Origin: Chimonanthus salicifolius
Taxonomy: Eukaryota; Streptophyta; Magnoliopsida; Laurales; Calycanthaceae
Assembly: GCA_013350335.1 (NCBI GenBank)
Contig: CM023534.1
Coordinates: 25,976,807 to 26,040,806 of the forward strand
DNA: 64,000 bases
Reading direction: 5' to 3'
Part shown: positions 1 through 10,986 of the stretch, piece after piece
Layout: each line of letters starts with the position of its first letter
Numbering within the stretch: position 1 is the stretch's first letter
Program-made: the position numbers and the translations under genes
The notes under the pieces: model-generated
Seen by the model: the letters and a program-made list of their open reading frames with translations, nothing else
Told to the model about the DNA's origin: nothing
Databases searched by the model: none

Positions 1-36
1 CCATCACCTCATTTTCTTCTTTGCATAGTGTGAATT

Positions 37-955
37 TCAAATCACCTCATTTTTTCTCTTCCTTGTTCCTTGAGGAAGACCATCAACCACTTTTGATTTA
101 ACCTGCATTCTCCTTATCTTGCACTCATGCTTGAAATGCCCGATTAAACCACAATAGAAATATTTTACTATAGAAGTGTGTGTGGTGTGGCTTCTTTCTA
201 GTATGGATTGGTTCATGGGTCTTTTAAGGTTTGATTGAGAATTACCAAAACCATGACATTCATTATGAGGCTTACCCAAAATGGATTCTTCCAATTTTTT
301 ATTTCTTTGGGTAACCATATCTTTAGATTTCTTAACATTCTTATCTCCAAGACATTTTCCAACTTCCTTGAGCTTCAAGTTTTCATTTTCAAAAGCTTTT
401 AGTTTTTCTTGAAGCAAATTTTGATTTTCTCTCAAATTCACAATTTCATCATTTGTATTTTTCAAATTTGATGAAAGAAGATCATTTCCATATTAACACA
501 TTGAAGTTGACTAGAGAATTTGGCATTCTCAATTTTTACCTTTTCAAGATCCTTTGCCAATTTCAAACTCTCAAAGTATAGGGCACTATAGGATTCTTGA
601 AGGTCATCATCATCCTTATCAAGATCCTCAACATTATCCTCATCTTCACTTGGGGATCCCTCTTGGTTGGGTACAATAGAGGCAAAAACACATTTCAAAT
701 TTTCACCTCTCCCATGATTCTCCAATTTATTATGAGAGGTGGAGCTTTCCATTGAACTATCCAAAGGTGTGCAAGATTTTTCAATAGACTCATCTTAGAT
801 AGATGTCCAATCATCTTCATCATGGGATGCAAGTCTTTTCTCTAATTTTGTTTTCAAATAAGAGTAAACAAACAATAGAGTATAGTGAGCAAATTTGGAG
901 TACCCATGAAGGTGTTCTAGCAAGGATCAACTCGGATGGCTAAATCCTTTATGAA
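37..955 (-). pseudogene. Copia element 1: gag remnant
   Basis: This is the capsid (gag) part of a Ty1/copia retrotransposon, read right to left and cut off by the window edge. An acidic, coiled-coil-like stretch (462-764, with an EDEDN-type run and SYSALYFESLKLAKDLEKV) is followed after a frame change by a Lys-rich segment (37-465). That segment ends in a CCHC zinc-knuckle relic reading YFYCGLIGHFKHEC, where the first cysteine is tyrosine. In-frame stops lie between 764 and 955. Intact gag coats the RNA and binds it through the knuckle; this copy cannot. It lies directly downstream of its own primer site and LTR (970-2791). Protease and polymerase would lie beyond position 1. The copia call is good; the exact lineage is uncertain. 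Confidence 0.75.
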
Positions 956-969
956 GAGCACTTACCAAT
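956..969 (-). other. Degenerate primer-binding site of copia element 1
   Basis: On the minus strand the LTR ends in TTTCA and is followed by ATTGGTAAGTGCTC. Plant LTR elements usually have TGGTATCAGAGC here, complementary to the 3' end of initiator tRNA-Met. The match is partial, so the site is inferred from position and the TGGTA core. Confidence 0.5.
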
Positions 970-2791
970 TGAAAGTTACCTTTTGGTACTAGAATAAGGA
1001 CCAAGATTGTCCCTAGAAGGGAAGGGAAGGGAAGGAGGGAGGGAGGGTTGAATAGGACAATCTCCAATTTTTATGGTCTTAAAAATTTTCTTGATTAATT
1101 AACAAATTTGGAGCGGATTAATAATGTTAATCAAGAGAGATGAGTTGTGTGATCAAAAGTGTGCACAATTATGAGAACAATCACACAAGTAAATATCAAA
1201 AGCCAAAAGACCAATTTATCGTGGTTCGGTTAAACAACCTACATCCACTCTAAGGACTCACCCAACCTTGGGTTATCTTGAATTCACTATGTGGAGACTT
1301 ACACCCTCACAAATAAAGTAGGAATTCCACCTCACTCAATCGTCTCTGAATTCCACCTACTATTGTGCCAGAGACAATGCTCTAGAGTTTTTTATAGTGA
1401 TTTCGGAGCCAATCCCCCTTAATCCACTTATCCTAGATTTTGAAAGGTTCGACCAATACCCTCTATTTTTTATAGTGGTTTCGGCTTCCTTGCCTTAGTC
1501 CACTTCACAAGATGATTTATAAAATAAAATCACTAAGAATCACTTGCCTTTGTATTAGCTCACTTGTAGATGTATGCTTCTTGAGGATGCTCTCCCAATG
1601 TGATGTCGACGATGTCGAAGATGTGCCTTGTGTATGCTCAATCACAATCTATGGGAGGTTTCTAGGATTTAGATGTGCTTATGGATTCCTAGATCTATAT
1701 ATCTTCCTCTCTTTGTTAATCACAATCAAGAAGATTGGATATTTGATTCACCAAGTGTAGTGCATGAAGAGAGAGTGATCCTTCTGTTGGCCCTTGTTTA
1801 AGCTCACTGATAATGATAAGGGTCCAATTGATTTAGCAAAGAATCTCAACTTGTTGCATAAAGATTGGTTTATATAGAGAAGACAACAAGTGGGAGCAAC
1901 GGTAATGTACTGACAGGTTGGGCGCACCGAGGGGTCGGTAACTAGAAATGTTACCGTTCAACAACCCTACCGTTGCGCATTAATGCACTCCTAACGATAT
2001 AATTCTTTCCAGGTCGACATGTCGGGGTCACAGATGGGTTGACAGTCATGGCATCGAGAGGTAGGTCCATACGAGAGGCTCGGTCTAGGGCAACACCATG
2101 CTGACAGAGTTTCAAGTCTACAAACTAGTCTTACCCAAACCGACCTATTGCCCTTTACAGATCGGTCTGTCTGAGTACTCTCGATCTGTCTTGAATTGCC
2201 GATATGTCTGTTTTCTTGAGAGCCCACACGAGTTCTAAGTTCTAGAATTCATAAGTCTTTATCGAAGAGTCGTTGGCCACGAGGGGTCGTTTCAGCCTTT
2301 CGCCGAGGAGTCGGTGCATACGAGACTCTCGATCAGAGATATACCCAGAATGACAGTTCTATGTTCTGGAACTTTTGTCAATCTGACCGACCAGTCTTTG
2401 ACCACAATGGGTCGATCTTGTCTCCACCGAGGGGTCGGTGAGAGCGACTTGTCGAGCTGACAGTGAAACTTAATACATATTTCCAAGTTGGGTTCTAATT
2501 CACTGTCAAGCAACCTCTAGGCTAGTTTATGTCCATTACCAACATATTCAACTTAGCCTAGACATGGTCATCCTAAGGTGTTGAGTTCTCCCTAAAGTCA
2601 TCTATAGCCAAATTACCTTTGTGATTGCCATACATAGTGATGATGAATCCGCACTCGATCCTCCAATGCTTGAGTTCTTGATTCAATCTTCATCACTTGA
2701 GTCTCGATCATTGCTTCAAACTTCTGAGACAATGCTTCACCTAAGTCATGAAATTAACAAATAGGTGACTCGGCAAGCCGGGACACTAACA
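970..2791 (-). repeat. 5' LTR of copia element 1 (about 1.8 kb)
   Basis: On the minus strand this LTR begins TGTTAGTGTCCCGG at 2791 and ends TTTCA at 970, so it has TG...CA ends and abuts the primer site and gag. It contains the CGTGGTTCGG motif near 1219 that recurs in other copia-like LTRs of this window, and a run of G-triplets at 1019-1047 near its 3' end. Immediately outside 2791 the integrase coding of copia element 2 begins in frame, so this element inserted into element 2. The partner LTR lies outside the window. No gene is seen inside it; the short open frames there are incidental. Confidence 0.72.
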
Positions 2792-3500
2792 CTGGCTTTT
2801 CTGCAATACTTCCAATGGTGATTTAAACTGAAGAATATGACTAGGAAGTCGATTAATTAAGTAGATGGCAGTGAGGACGCCATGCGACCAATACTTCTTT
2901 GTAATATGCATTTGAAACATAAGAGCTCAAGTAGTCTCTAAGATATGACGATTTTTCCTTTTTGTCACGTCATTCTATTTTGGTGTACCCACACAACTAG
3001 TTTGATGAATGATGCCGTTGTCATGAATATATTCAGTGAAAAGGGCATTGACGTATTCGGTACCATTGTCAGAGCGCAGAACTTTAATCTTGACATGAAA
3101 TTGGTAGTGATCATATGGTGGAAATCTTTGAAAGCAAATAACACATCAAATTTGGATTTGAGTAATATAGCCAAGTAACACAAGTGTAGTCATCAATGAA
3201 CAACATAAAATATTTAAAACCATCACAAGAAGTAATTGGAGCACTCCACAAATCAGAATGGATCAGCTCAAAACATTCAATGGACTTAGACATAGAAGAA
3301 ATGAAAGGTATCGAGTTTGTTTAGAACATTGACAAACATCATAGTCACTAGACTGAACAAAAACAGGAGGAAAAAGACATGATAAAATACGACTAGAAGG
3401 ATGGCCAAGTTGTTGGTGCAGTATCCGACTCCCTACTAACTCTTTGGTATGGTAGGCTTTATTAGGGGACTGTAACATGTATAGCCCATTGGTATAAGTT
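2792..3500 (-). pseudogene. Copia element 2: GAG-pre-integrase and integrase fragment
   Basis: This is the integrase region of a second Ty1/copia element on the minus strand. From right to left it shows a GAG-pre-integrase motif with LHQQLGHPSSRIL (about 3410) and a degenerate zinc-binding segment (CQCSKQTR). The catalytic core start follows, HSDLWSAPITSCDGFKYFM (about 3240), with its first Asp. The downstream part reads like YWSHGVLTAIYLINRLPS and ends at SPLEVLQ, exactly where the LTR of element 1 begins. Integrase inserts the cDNA into the host genome; this copy is broken by frameshifts and by the insertion. The reverse transcriptase portion would lie left of the window. Confidence 0.8.
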
Positions 3501-3710
3501 CATTCACTAATAGTCATCTTTGACGTTCGATCCTAAAAGACAACAGAGTTATGAGAAAAAATAACATCATAGTTCAAAGAATTAGTAATTTTTCCAACAG
3601 ACAAGAGTTGAGTTGGAAAGAAGGAACAACCAGAGCAGTGGATGGAAAACTTTTAGAAAAAAAAAAATCGATTTTACCACTTTCTACCACAGGAACCGTA
3701 GTTTCATTAG

Positions 3711-4881
3711 CTAGGGAAACATCATGTTTACGTGACTAATTGGAAAAATCAAACACCGAAGAAGGGGAATTAGCCATATGGTCAGTGGTTCAAGAATCAA
3801 TAATCCAAGAATGACCATCAGAGTGTGAAGCAATAAAGCATGAAGAGTACCTACAATTTGAGACGAAGCAAGAGGACCTGGAGGAGGCATGGACTTACAA
3901 AGATCTTGAAAAATCTGACTCAACTGATCCAGAGTGGTTGAAGTGTCGGCGATAGCTGCCTGGTCTCTCTTTTTTGGACCAAATTTAGGCTTGAGATAAG
4001 GATATAAAGACCAACAGTGATCCTTGGAGTGCCCAGTTTTTCCACAATGTTCACAACGAGAAGTGTCCCATCGTCCTTTATTGCGAACAAGAACTTTTGT
4101 CTTCTCAATCTCAGAGGTGTATCTGTGGTCATTCTTTTGAGTCACTAGAGCACTCGATTCAACTGTCACATAGGAAGACGGAAGAGCAGAATGCATAGTT
4201 TTTTTTCGAGTTTCTTCACGTTGAATGAGTGCACATACATTGATTAAAGAAGGAAGTTGATCAGTCATAAGAATAATGCTCTCAGATGTTGATATTCTGG
4301 CCACAAAGCACTAAGTAAGGAAAAAACTTGGTCTTCTTCGGCTCATTGTAAGAGAGTCTGTGCATCAGTAGTATGTGGCCGATACATATTTAATTCATCC
4401 CAAAGCCTCTTCATATGTCCAACAAGGTCACAAAACTTCCATTCACCTTGTAGTGCTGTCTCATTTTTAATCTGAAACACACGAGCAATATTATTTGTAT
4501 ATCCACACATGCTTGTAATAGAGTCCCATAATACCTTCGCAGAGGTGGAGAAGGTAAAAATGCCAGCAATTCCATACAATTAAGGAGCCACCAACGGACA
4601 AGTTGATCACTGAAAAGCCAATCATCATAGGCAGTATCTGAAGGGCCAACATTAGTTGTATCTAGAGTTTTGGATGCAGAAACAGTTTGAAGCCAGACAT
4701 TCTTGCCATTAATAAAGCCCAATTTTTTCTTACTGCCTAGTGATAAGGTAACCGCTTGTGACCAGATAACATAGTTATGTTCATTCAACAGAACGGATGA
4801 TAGCTTCAAACTGGGATTGCAATCAGACTCACCCGTTAACTCTGCGCAATCATAAGAAAGAGACAGGCAGAAGGCTGTCAC
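3711..4881 (-). pseudogene. Copia element 2: gag (Retrotran_gag_2/UBN2 type), frameshifted
   Basis: This is the gag gene of the second copia element. From the right, the N-terminal part reads LNEHNYVIWSQAVTLSLGSK and DDWLFSDQLVRWWLLNCM. After a frame shift it continues with LWDSITSMCGYTNN, ARVFQIKNE and ELNMYRPHTTDAQ (4343-4579). After further stops comes a Ser/Arg-rich stretch and an intact CCHC zinc knuckle, CEHCGKTGHSKDHC (about 4030). The family order (N-terminal gag domain, Cys knuckle, protease, integrase) is kept. At least two frameshifts and one stop make it non-functional. The gag identity is firm; the precise start is not fixed, since the frame is open upstream of 4881 into a leader. 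Confidence 0.82.
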
Positions 4882-5914
4882 AGCAAGATTTTTTTTTAGC
4901 CGTGGTCCCTGTGATAGAAGTAAGAACCACTAGAATCTGGCGGAGAGGAAAGCCAGCGGTGACGGTGAGCAGCAGCGAAACTCGTCTCCCCCCTGTCGAG
5001 GAAACAGATGTGAAATGGTCAGATCTGGACACGATCAATTGTGCTATAGGACCAGATTGCGAAGAAGGCGACAGCAGGAAGAGGTGGCAATAGAGGAAAG
5101 AGGAACCCCCTTTCTAGAGTGAAGGTCTGCCCGTAGATGATAGTTGGAAGACCACCAAACGCAAGAGAAGGATCTAGAAACAAACTTGAAAGAGGCTGCA
5201 CCGTTGGAGAAGAACCCTCAGCAGAGGCGATGGCAAAAAAATTAGTGGTGCATGGACGGCCAACGGCGAAGGCGAGAGGCAGTAGGTGCCCCAAAGAAAG
5301 AAAAAGGGGCTGGCAGCAGCAGCAGAACCCTTTTGAAAAATGGATTTGAGCAGTCCTCTCGGTGTTGAGATCTGATTCACGCAAGACAGGGGCCCCTAGA
5401 GAAGACAATTGTGGCCAAAAACCCGAACAAAGACGGAATCTGAAAGCCCGACTGCAGGTAGTGGTGCTACTGGTGGTGAAGATGAGCGGATCTGAGAATG
5501 GGGCGGAGAATGGTGGCAGCAAAGAGGCTCCGATGTAACCAGAGTGGAACCAAGATCTAAAGCCGGTTGCAGAGGTGGGGGCTGCTGCAGGGATGAAGAA
5601 CCCCCAGATCTGGAGAGAGGAGTTGAGGGTTGAGGCCAAAAAACAGCCGGCACACGTCAATCAGCAAAGCAGAGATCCATGAGATACGAGAACCACCTGA
5701 GATGCGCCCGGAGAAAGTGATCCAAGCGGCACAGGAACCGCTGTCTGTGTTGCGCACAAGGCTCTCTGTGAATCTGCAGCAGATCGGAGATTTGGTGCAA
5801 CCGAGAAAGCAGCAGGTCGGTTTGGAATTGCTTCAGATCTGAATAGATGTGTTTCTACGCGATGGATCTGTACACCATCGTTCGGTCGATCAGAAACAGG
5901 ATCTTTGATTAGGT
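4882..5914 (-). other. GC-rich leader of copia element 2 between LTR and gag
   Basis: About 1 kb separates the LTR from recognisable gag. It is GC-rich compared with its surroundings and has CAG/CTG-rich stretches. Open frames occur on both strands (for example 5019-5660), but their proteins are low-complexity Pro/Ser/Phe-rich and match no domain I know. I read it as an untranslated or fast-evolving leader of the element. A primer-site relic may lie just inside the LTR, where the minus strand reads TGTTATCAACC, a weak match to TGGTATCAGAGCC. Confidence 0.5.
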
Positions 5915-6139
5915 TGATAACATATAGAAAAATAGTCTATCACTGATTTATCACACACGGAGACAAGGGTTTACGTCGAAAATCCAAAACGAAAAAAACC
6001 ACAGAAAAGAGAGAGAGTTTCTTATTATTCTTTTTCATTTCTTATAAATTAAAACTGATGTGCATATATAAGGACAAACAAGAGTCCTATTTGAACTAGG
6101 AGTCTCACTCCCACTCAACCTCTCTTTCCTTATTCAACA
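5915..6139 (-). repeat. 5' LTR of copia element 2 (about 225 bp)
   Basis: On the minus strand the sequence runs from TGTTGAATAAGG (6139) to CTATATGTTATCA (5915), a short LTR with TG...CA ends typical of compact copia families. It contains a TATA-like TTATATATG and an AT-rich tail. The end at 5915 could instead lie a few bases earlier if TGTTATCAACC is the primer site. The outer edge at 6139 abuts the 3' end of a broken Gly/Ser-rich gene, so the element inserted into that gene's terminus. Confidence 0.6.
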
Positions 6140-6323
6140 TTTACTACTTGAGCTGGACCCCGACACAGAAGAAGGAGGGGACCCAGACCCAGACCCAGAC
6201 CCATAACCAGAGCCTGACCCATAGCCCGAACCCATGCGATGGCTAAGGCAAAAAAAGGGGAAGCAAGTGAACCCCTTCCCTCCTAGCAACTCCACTTACA
6301 AGAATGAGCTGCTTGAGAGACAT
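6140..6323 (-). pseudogene. Gly/Ser-rich small protein, frameshifted duplicate
   Basis: This is a second copy of the gene at 7013-7291, in the same orientation. Both begin MSL and share VARREE/VARREG-type residues near position 13, the same 5' leader and the same TATA position. Here a run of seven Ts, longer than in the sister copy, shifts the frame and gives an early stop after about 26 codons. In the shifted frame the Gly/Ser repeat continues (GSGYGSGSGYGSGSGSGS). Copia element 2 sits at its 3' end. The intact sister copy is at 7.0 kb. No biochemical function is known to me. Confidence 0.6.
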
Positions 6324-6397
6324 TCTTTGTTTATCTCTCTACAATTAAGAGCAAGATGACGAAGATTAATGATAAAATCTGAGTTAGTGGCAGTCCA

Positions 6398-6406
6398 TTA
6401 TATAGA
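6398..6406 (-). promoter_or_regulatory. TATA box of the broken Gly/Ser-rich copy
   Basis: On the minus strand CTCTATATAATGG lies about 75-80 bp upstream of the ATG at 6323. The same sequence context and spacing are kept in the intact sister gene. Confidence 0.45.
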
Positions 6407-7012
6407 GGAAGCAAATCCAGAAGATCCACTAAAACATGCTTTGATCTATCTACAGGTGTCAAAATTAGGATCTTAGATATAAAGTTGTGGGGTTTTTTTT
6501 CCAATTAGGGAGAACTTCTAGGCTTCTAGCTTACATGTGTCCTGCAGAATGGTTGTTATCAATTTTACACACGTGGTTTTAATGTGTAGCCTCTTGTTTT
6601 CTGTCTTCACTCTAGATTCTTCTCAATAGTAATTCTGCTTATGTCATTGATAACCAATCATGAAAGAAACACTTGATTGTAATTTTTCAATTTTCTTCGG
6701 TGCAAAAAATTTCGAGAGAGAGATACTCAAAGAAAATAATATTAGAAGTGAGATCCTTAAGAAAATAATTTTAAAAGTGGCCAAAGAGATGCATAATTAC
6801 ATTATTCATATACGAATGGAATGAATTGGGATGACTAAAGTGTCACAATTTGATAATTTATAGTTTGTAAGTTTGTCTATATATATAAATATTGATTGTT
6901 TGAACTATTTGTTTTAATAGTTAATTAAAAATATAAAATAATATTGTAAGTGACATTTTACTAGAAAATAATAATAGTGTAAGTGACAAGGTACACCATT
7001 CCTTACCAGTTA

Positions 7013-7291
7013 CTAGCCAGATGCAGAGCCGGTCCCAGACCCAGACTCGGACCCTGACCCTGTAGGACAAGAACCAACATCAGACCCAGGAGTAGAACCA
7101 GACCCAGATACAGTCCCAGACGAAACAGAATCAGACACATTTCCATGATCACTCTGTGACCCAGACACGTTAGACCCTAAGGGTGAGCCCGAGCTCGAAC
7201 CATTGCCACGGCTGAGGCCAAAAACGGCAAGCAAGCGAACCTCTTCCCTCCTTGCAACTCCATTTGCAGGAATGATCTTCTGGAGAGACAT
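7013..7291 (-). CDS. Gly/Ser-rich small protein (92 aa), function unknown
   Basis: This is an open frame of 92 residues on the minus strand. The first 33 residues are basic and mixed (MSLQKIIPANGVARREEVRL). The rest is a low-complexity tail rich in Gly, Ser, Asp and Thr with repeated GS, SGS and GSGS units. No signal peptide, membrane segment or catalytic motif is visible. The start is supported by conservation of the first 25 codons and the leader with the duplicate at 6323, and by a TATA box about 80 bp upstream. I do not recognise the family. It could be a young expressed gene or the first exon of a longer one. Its duplicate is broken, so selection may be weak. Confidence 0.45.
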   Translation of the reverse strand: MSLQKIIPANGVARREEVRLLAVFGLSRGNGSSSGSPLGSNVSGSQSDHGNVSDSVSSGTVSGSGSTPGSDVGSCPTGSGSESGSGTGSASG

Positions 7292-7366
7292 TCTTTGTTT
7301 ATCTCTCTCTACACTTAGAGAGCAAGAAGAAGATCAATTTATAAAATCTGAGTTAGTGGCAGTCCA

Positions 7367-7376
7367 TTATATATAG
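7367..7376 (-). promoter_or_regulatory. TATA box of the Gly/Ser-rich gene
   Basis: The minus strand reads CTATATATAATGG, 76-85 bp upstream of the ATG at 7291. A CT-rich leader lies between. The duplicate gene keeps this box. Confidence 0.5.
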
Positions 7377-7612
7377 AGGAAGCTAATCCAAAAGTTTGAA
7401 CTCTTCAGAAAAAGCAAGAGGCAAGAGCCACTAAAAGATTCTTTTGGTCTACCTGCAGGTGTCAAAAATGAGGATCTTAAATATAAAGTTATGGCGTTCG
7501 TTTGCCTTAGAGCTGGATTTTTTCTGGGTACGGAGAAATTGATTTTATTGATGTGTCTTTAATGCATGACCTTTTGAATAGTGATTTTTGTATTATGAGC
7601 TTTTTTTTTTTT

Positions 7613-7728
7613 ATGGTGCACCAATATTAAAAAGAAATTTTTAATTGTGTCTTTTTATCTTTTTTTTTTTCATTTTTCTCTAAAAGTAAGAGTAAAATTA
7701 GAATTTCCTATTAATATTGGTACACCAT
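7613..7728. mobile_element. Small MITE-like inverted-repeat element (116 bp)
   Basis: The left end ATGGTGCACCAATATTAA and the right end TTAATATTGGTACACCAT are inverted repeats with one mismatch. They enclose a T-rich interior without coding potential. No clear target duplication beyond AT is visible. Confidence 0.5.
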
Positions 7729-8039
7729 ATCAATTGTTTTCTATTTACAATTTAGATTCTTATAACTCTTGAAGGTTGGTATGGCAGTAAAAAATCCACC
7801 TGAGATGCAAGAGATTTTGGATTCAAATCATTCTCAACACAAAAATATTACTCCTTATTGTGTTATTTAGTATTTGTTGATAGAAAGGTTTGCATATGTC
7901 TTAAATATTAGTCAAGTACTTTAAGAGACTTGGACGCTTTAGTCTTAAAAAATTAGATTCTTCTCAAAAGTAATTCTGCTTGTGTCATTGATAATCAATC
8001 AAGAAAAAAACACGGAAGCACTTACACACACCCAGAAAT

Positions 8040-8350
8040 CCTGCCTCTACACACCCGTTTTTGAAATTTCGTGGCAAATTACCATTTTACCTCCGTATTT
8101 CCAATCATTCGAATGAATGCCCAGTTCATTTTGGCATTCATTCGAATGAATGGACTGAACAGTAACACGGAATACTGTTCAGCCCTATTCATTCGAATGA
8201 ATGGACTTCATTCATTCGAATGAATAATGTTTAACAATGCATGTATGTTCATTCATTCGAATGATTCCTTTGGATCCTTCAGCGCTTGCTTCATTCATTC
8301 ATTCATTCGAATGATTCCTTCGGATCCTTCAGCGTTTCATTCATTCGAAA
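8040..8350. repeat. Truncated long-TIR element with ATTCGAAT palindromes
   Basis: The left part (CACACCCGTTTTTGAAATTTCG, then AAATTACCATTTTACC) resembles the terminal repeat of the element at 13630. It is followed by repeated CATTCATTCGAATGA palindromes and two copies of a GGATCCTTCAGCG segment. No matching right terminus is seen, so it is probably a broken member of the same family. Confidence 0.45.
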
Positions 8351-8397
8351 GCAACATTAACATTATTTAAATATTTATTTTTAAAAATTTAAACTTA

Positions 8398-8890
8398 TTT
8401 TTTGAGCACTGTGTATTTCTAAAATTTCTCAAATTGAATATTTAGACCATTAAAATAACCTGATAAAAATACCTTAAGACTTCAAGGTCTTTTGACACTC
8501 CTAAATATTTAAAACACAGTATTTTACAAATAAGGGTATCCCTAGGCTGTGTCGAAAACACGTTTGAAAGTGTCAAAAGACCTTGAAGTCTTAAGGTATT
8601 TTTATCAGGTTATTTTAATTAGTCTAGATATTCAATTTGAGAAATTTTGAAAGCACACAGTGCTTAAAAATAACTGTCTATATTTTAAAACATAGACCGT
8701 TATTTTTTAAGCACTGTGTATTTCCAAAATTTCTCAAATTGAATATCTAAATTAATTAAAATAACCTGATAAAAATACCTTAAGACTTTAAGGTCTTTTG
8801 ACACTCGTAAATATTTAAAATATAGTATTTTATAAATAAGGGTATCCCTAGACTGTGTAGGCTGTGTCGAAAACACATTTGAAAGTGTTT
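8398..8890. repeat. Foldback element, one and a half tandem copies
   Basis: A segment of about 105 bp beginning GAGCACTGTGTATTTC occurs at 8404 in plus orientation, at about 8572-8690 inverted, and at about 8707 in plus orientation again. A spacer containing AAATAAGGGTATCCCTAG follows both plus copies. The whole is a palindromic MITE of about 300 bp repeated in tandem, with the second copy lacking its right arm. No coding potential. Confidence 0.65.
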
Positions 8891-8999
8891 TAAATATTTG
8901 GAAGTGTTTTAAACATTTGGACCAATCAAAGGGTGGTCCACCAGCTAAAAAGGTCAAGAGAAATTAAAAAATAAATAAATCCGATGCGGTCCCTGCCAT

Positions 9000-9899
9000 A
9001 CAGAAAGAGAGACCCTCTCTTACTTTTAATTAGATTCTATTTCCATTTCCATTGGTTTCCATTTCATTCCATTGAGGTGAGCATCAGTTAGAAGACCTGA
9101 TCGTAGGCAGAACTGAATGGAATGGGGACACACTCTACCAGCCTGGCATTGAAAGCAACTTAAGACCAAACCGATTTGCCAAAGCTGCTTCGTATAAATA
9201 AGGATGCTGATGTATTTGCTGAAAAATCATTATTCAAGTACTGTATGTGACATATCAAAAATTATTTTAATCAAACTAATCAAGATCTGTTTTTAAGAAC
9301 TTTAAAGTTTAGGTATAAAAAGAATTCAAAGTACTCAAATTTTAGAATGATTATAAGTTTTGACTTGATTAATTTAATTAAATTCATTTTTCATTAGTCA
9401 CAAACCTTTCTAATAAACGACTTCATGTGTGACTCTTAGTCTAGATATGCTTGGCAATTCTATGAAGCTTAGCATGTTAGTGACCATTAAAACACAAACT
9501 TATAATATATTTCAAATATCGGTCGATATCAACTATTATTTGTATTTTTCAGACTTTAAAAAAAAAAAAATCTATTTTATATATTTTTATTAATAATTAA
9601 AAAATGAGAGAATAATATCAGCCGAGATATCAGCTAATAACTGAAATATTGGCCGATATAGTCGATATCCCTCAAAATTGATATTATTACTCCTGATTTT
9701 CATACTCCATCATATGTTTTTGGAAAATATAATATATTTTTATATTAAATAGATATGGTTTATAATATATAAAAGAAGATATTTATCAATATTTTAAAAT
9801 CTTACTTTGACAGCAAGAAAGCACATGGCCAATTTGGAAGACTGAATGTGGGGCCCATTATGAGTTATAAAATGTGCAGTATAACAGTTTTACTCAAAA
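9000..9899. other. AT-rich intergenic DNA
   Basis: No gene is seen. A degenerate repeat built on GATATCGG/GGCCGATAT words (about 9515-9680) resembles another at 16710-16870. These may be remnants of one dispersed repeat family. Confidence 0.4.
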
Positions 9900-10209
9900 C
9901 CATTTATTTTATATAAAAAAATTTAATTCAAGTGTGAATCTATTCTCACGCGATTTCAGTCCTTAGAAGAAGAAAAAACCTTTTACTAATGCTAGAATGA
10001 CTTTTTTTCACCCAACGGTAAACATGCCAGAATCTAAAGTGCATTTGCAGTAAAGATATTCCTTTTTTCACCTCGAAGTGCATGTGCATATATCGTACGA
10101 GAGTTAAACCCATCAAAAGGAATCTGATCACTTATTGATGTAACATTAATTCATTCACATCTTTTTACCCTTTCGAGGATCTGAACACTTTTTCATTCAT
10201 TCAACATTT
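9900..10209. repeat. Tandem segmental duplication, unit A left half
   Basis: This non-coding segment (GTGAATCTATTCTCACGCGA, then CAGAATCTAAAGTGCATTTG) is repeated at about 14483-14525 and 14900-15115. Unit A continues at 13483 after an LTR insertion. Copies differ by scattered substitutions. Confidence 0.65.
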
Positions 10210-10986
10210 CAGATTTTCAATTTATTATTTTATTTATAAATATCTATTATGGATTTTAAATTAGATAAAGAGATGGGTCATTGGTCTAATTAGGATCCAA
10301 CAGTTTTGAAATTGTTTTCATAAAATTAAGTGAGGCTTGAATTAAATAATATGCTACAATATCTTGAGAAGATATTTAAGATTTAATAAGATTGTGCATG
10401 GCCGTGTGGGAGATGTGCAATTTATATGTGATGCGTATAGATTATTTTAAAGGAGGTATTTTCCTTGATTTAAAAATGACATTAGGGAAGTGTCTAAAAT
10501 TAAATTAGGACTCTCCCAAAGTGGGAAGTCTAAACTCGACAATGGCTATCTCAAGCATGGGCGCATGGCATTAAACAATTGCTAAACAAAGGAATATGCG
10601 CATGACACCTTCCAAAGTGCGAAGCCAAGGTCGGCAAGTACTATCTTAAAAGGATTGAGTGGAATAATAAAATGAGAGATGCAAGAGGTGCACGGCCCTA
10701 AGGGGAAATTGCATCTAAAGCACCTTCTAAAATAATATCAAGAGAAAGTGATAAAAGGAGAGGAGGACAAGGGCACACGGTTTTACACCCTTCATAGCCG
10801 AATTTTATTGAACTCTCTCCCTCTCTCAAGATCTCATTCACGGCAAGAGCAAGGAGAAGAAGAAGGCAGCCAGCAAGAGGTGTTCTTCGTTTGGAAAAAA
10901 TTAAGAAGAAAGGAAAAGGATTGGAAGAGCAAGAAATCGAAAACGGTTAGTATCTTATTTGATTAATTTATTTTGAAATAAAAGAA

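Noticed and set aside
5019..5660. 213-codon open frame, Pro/Ser/Phe-rich
   Set aside because: It lies in the GC-rich leader of copia element 2. Composition is low-complexity, several other frames are equally open, and no domain is visible.
9515..9680. GATATCGG-word repeats considered as a regulatory cluster
   Set aside because: Similar degenerate text occurs at 16710-16870 in gene-free DNA; a dispersed repeat is the simpler reading.
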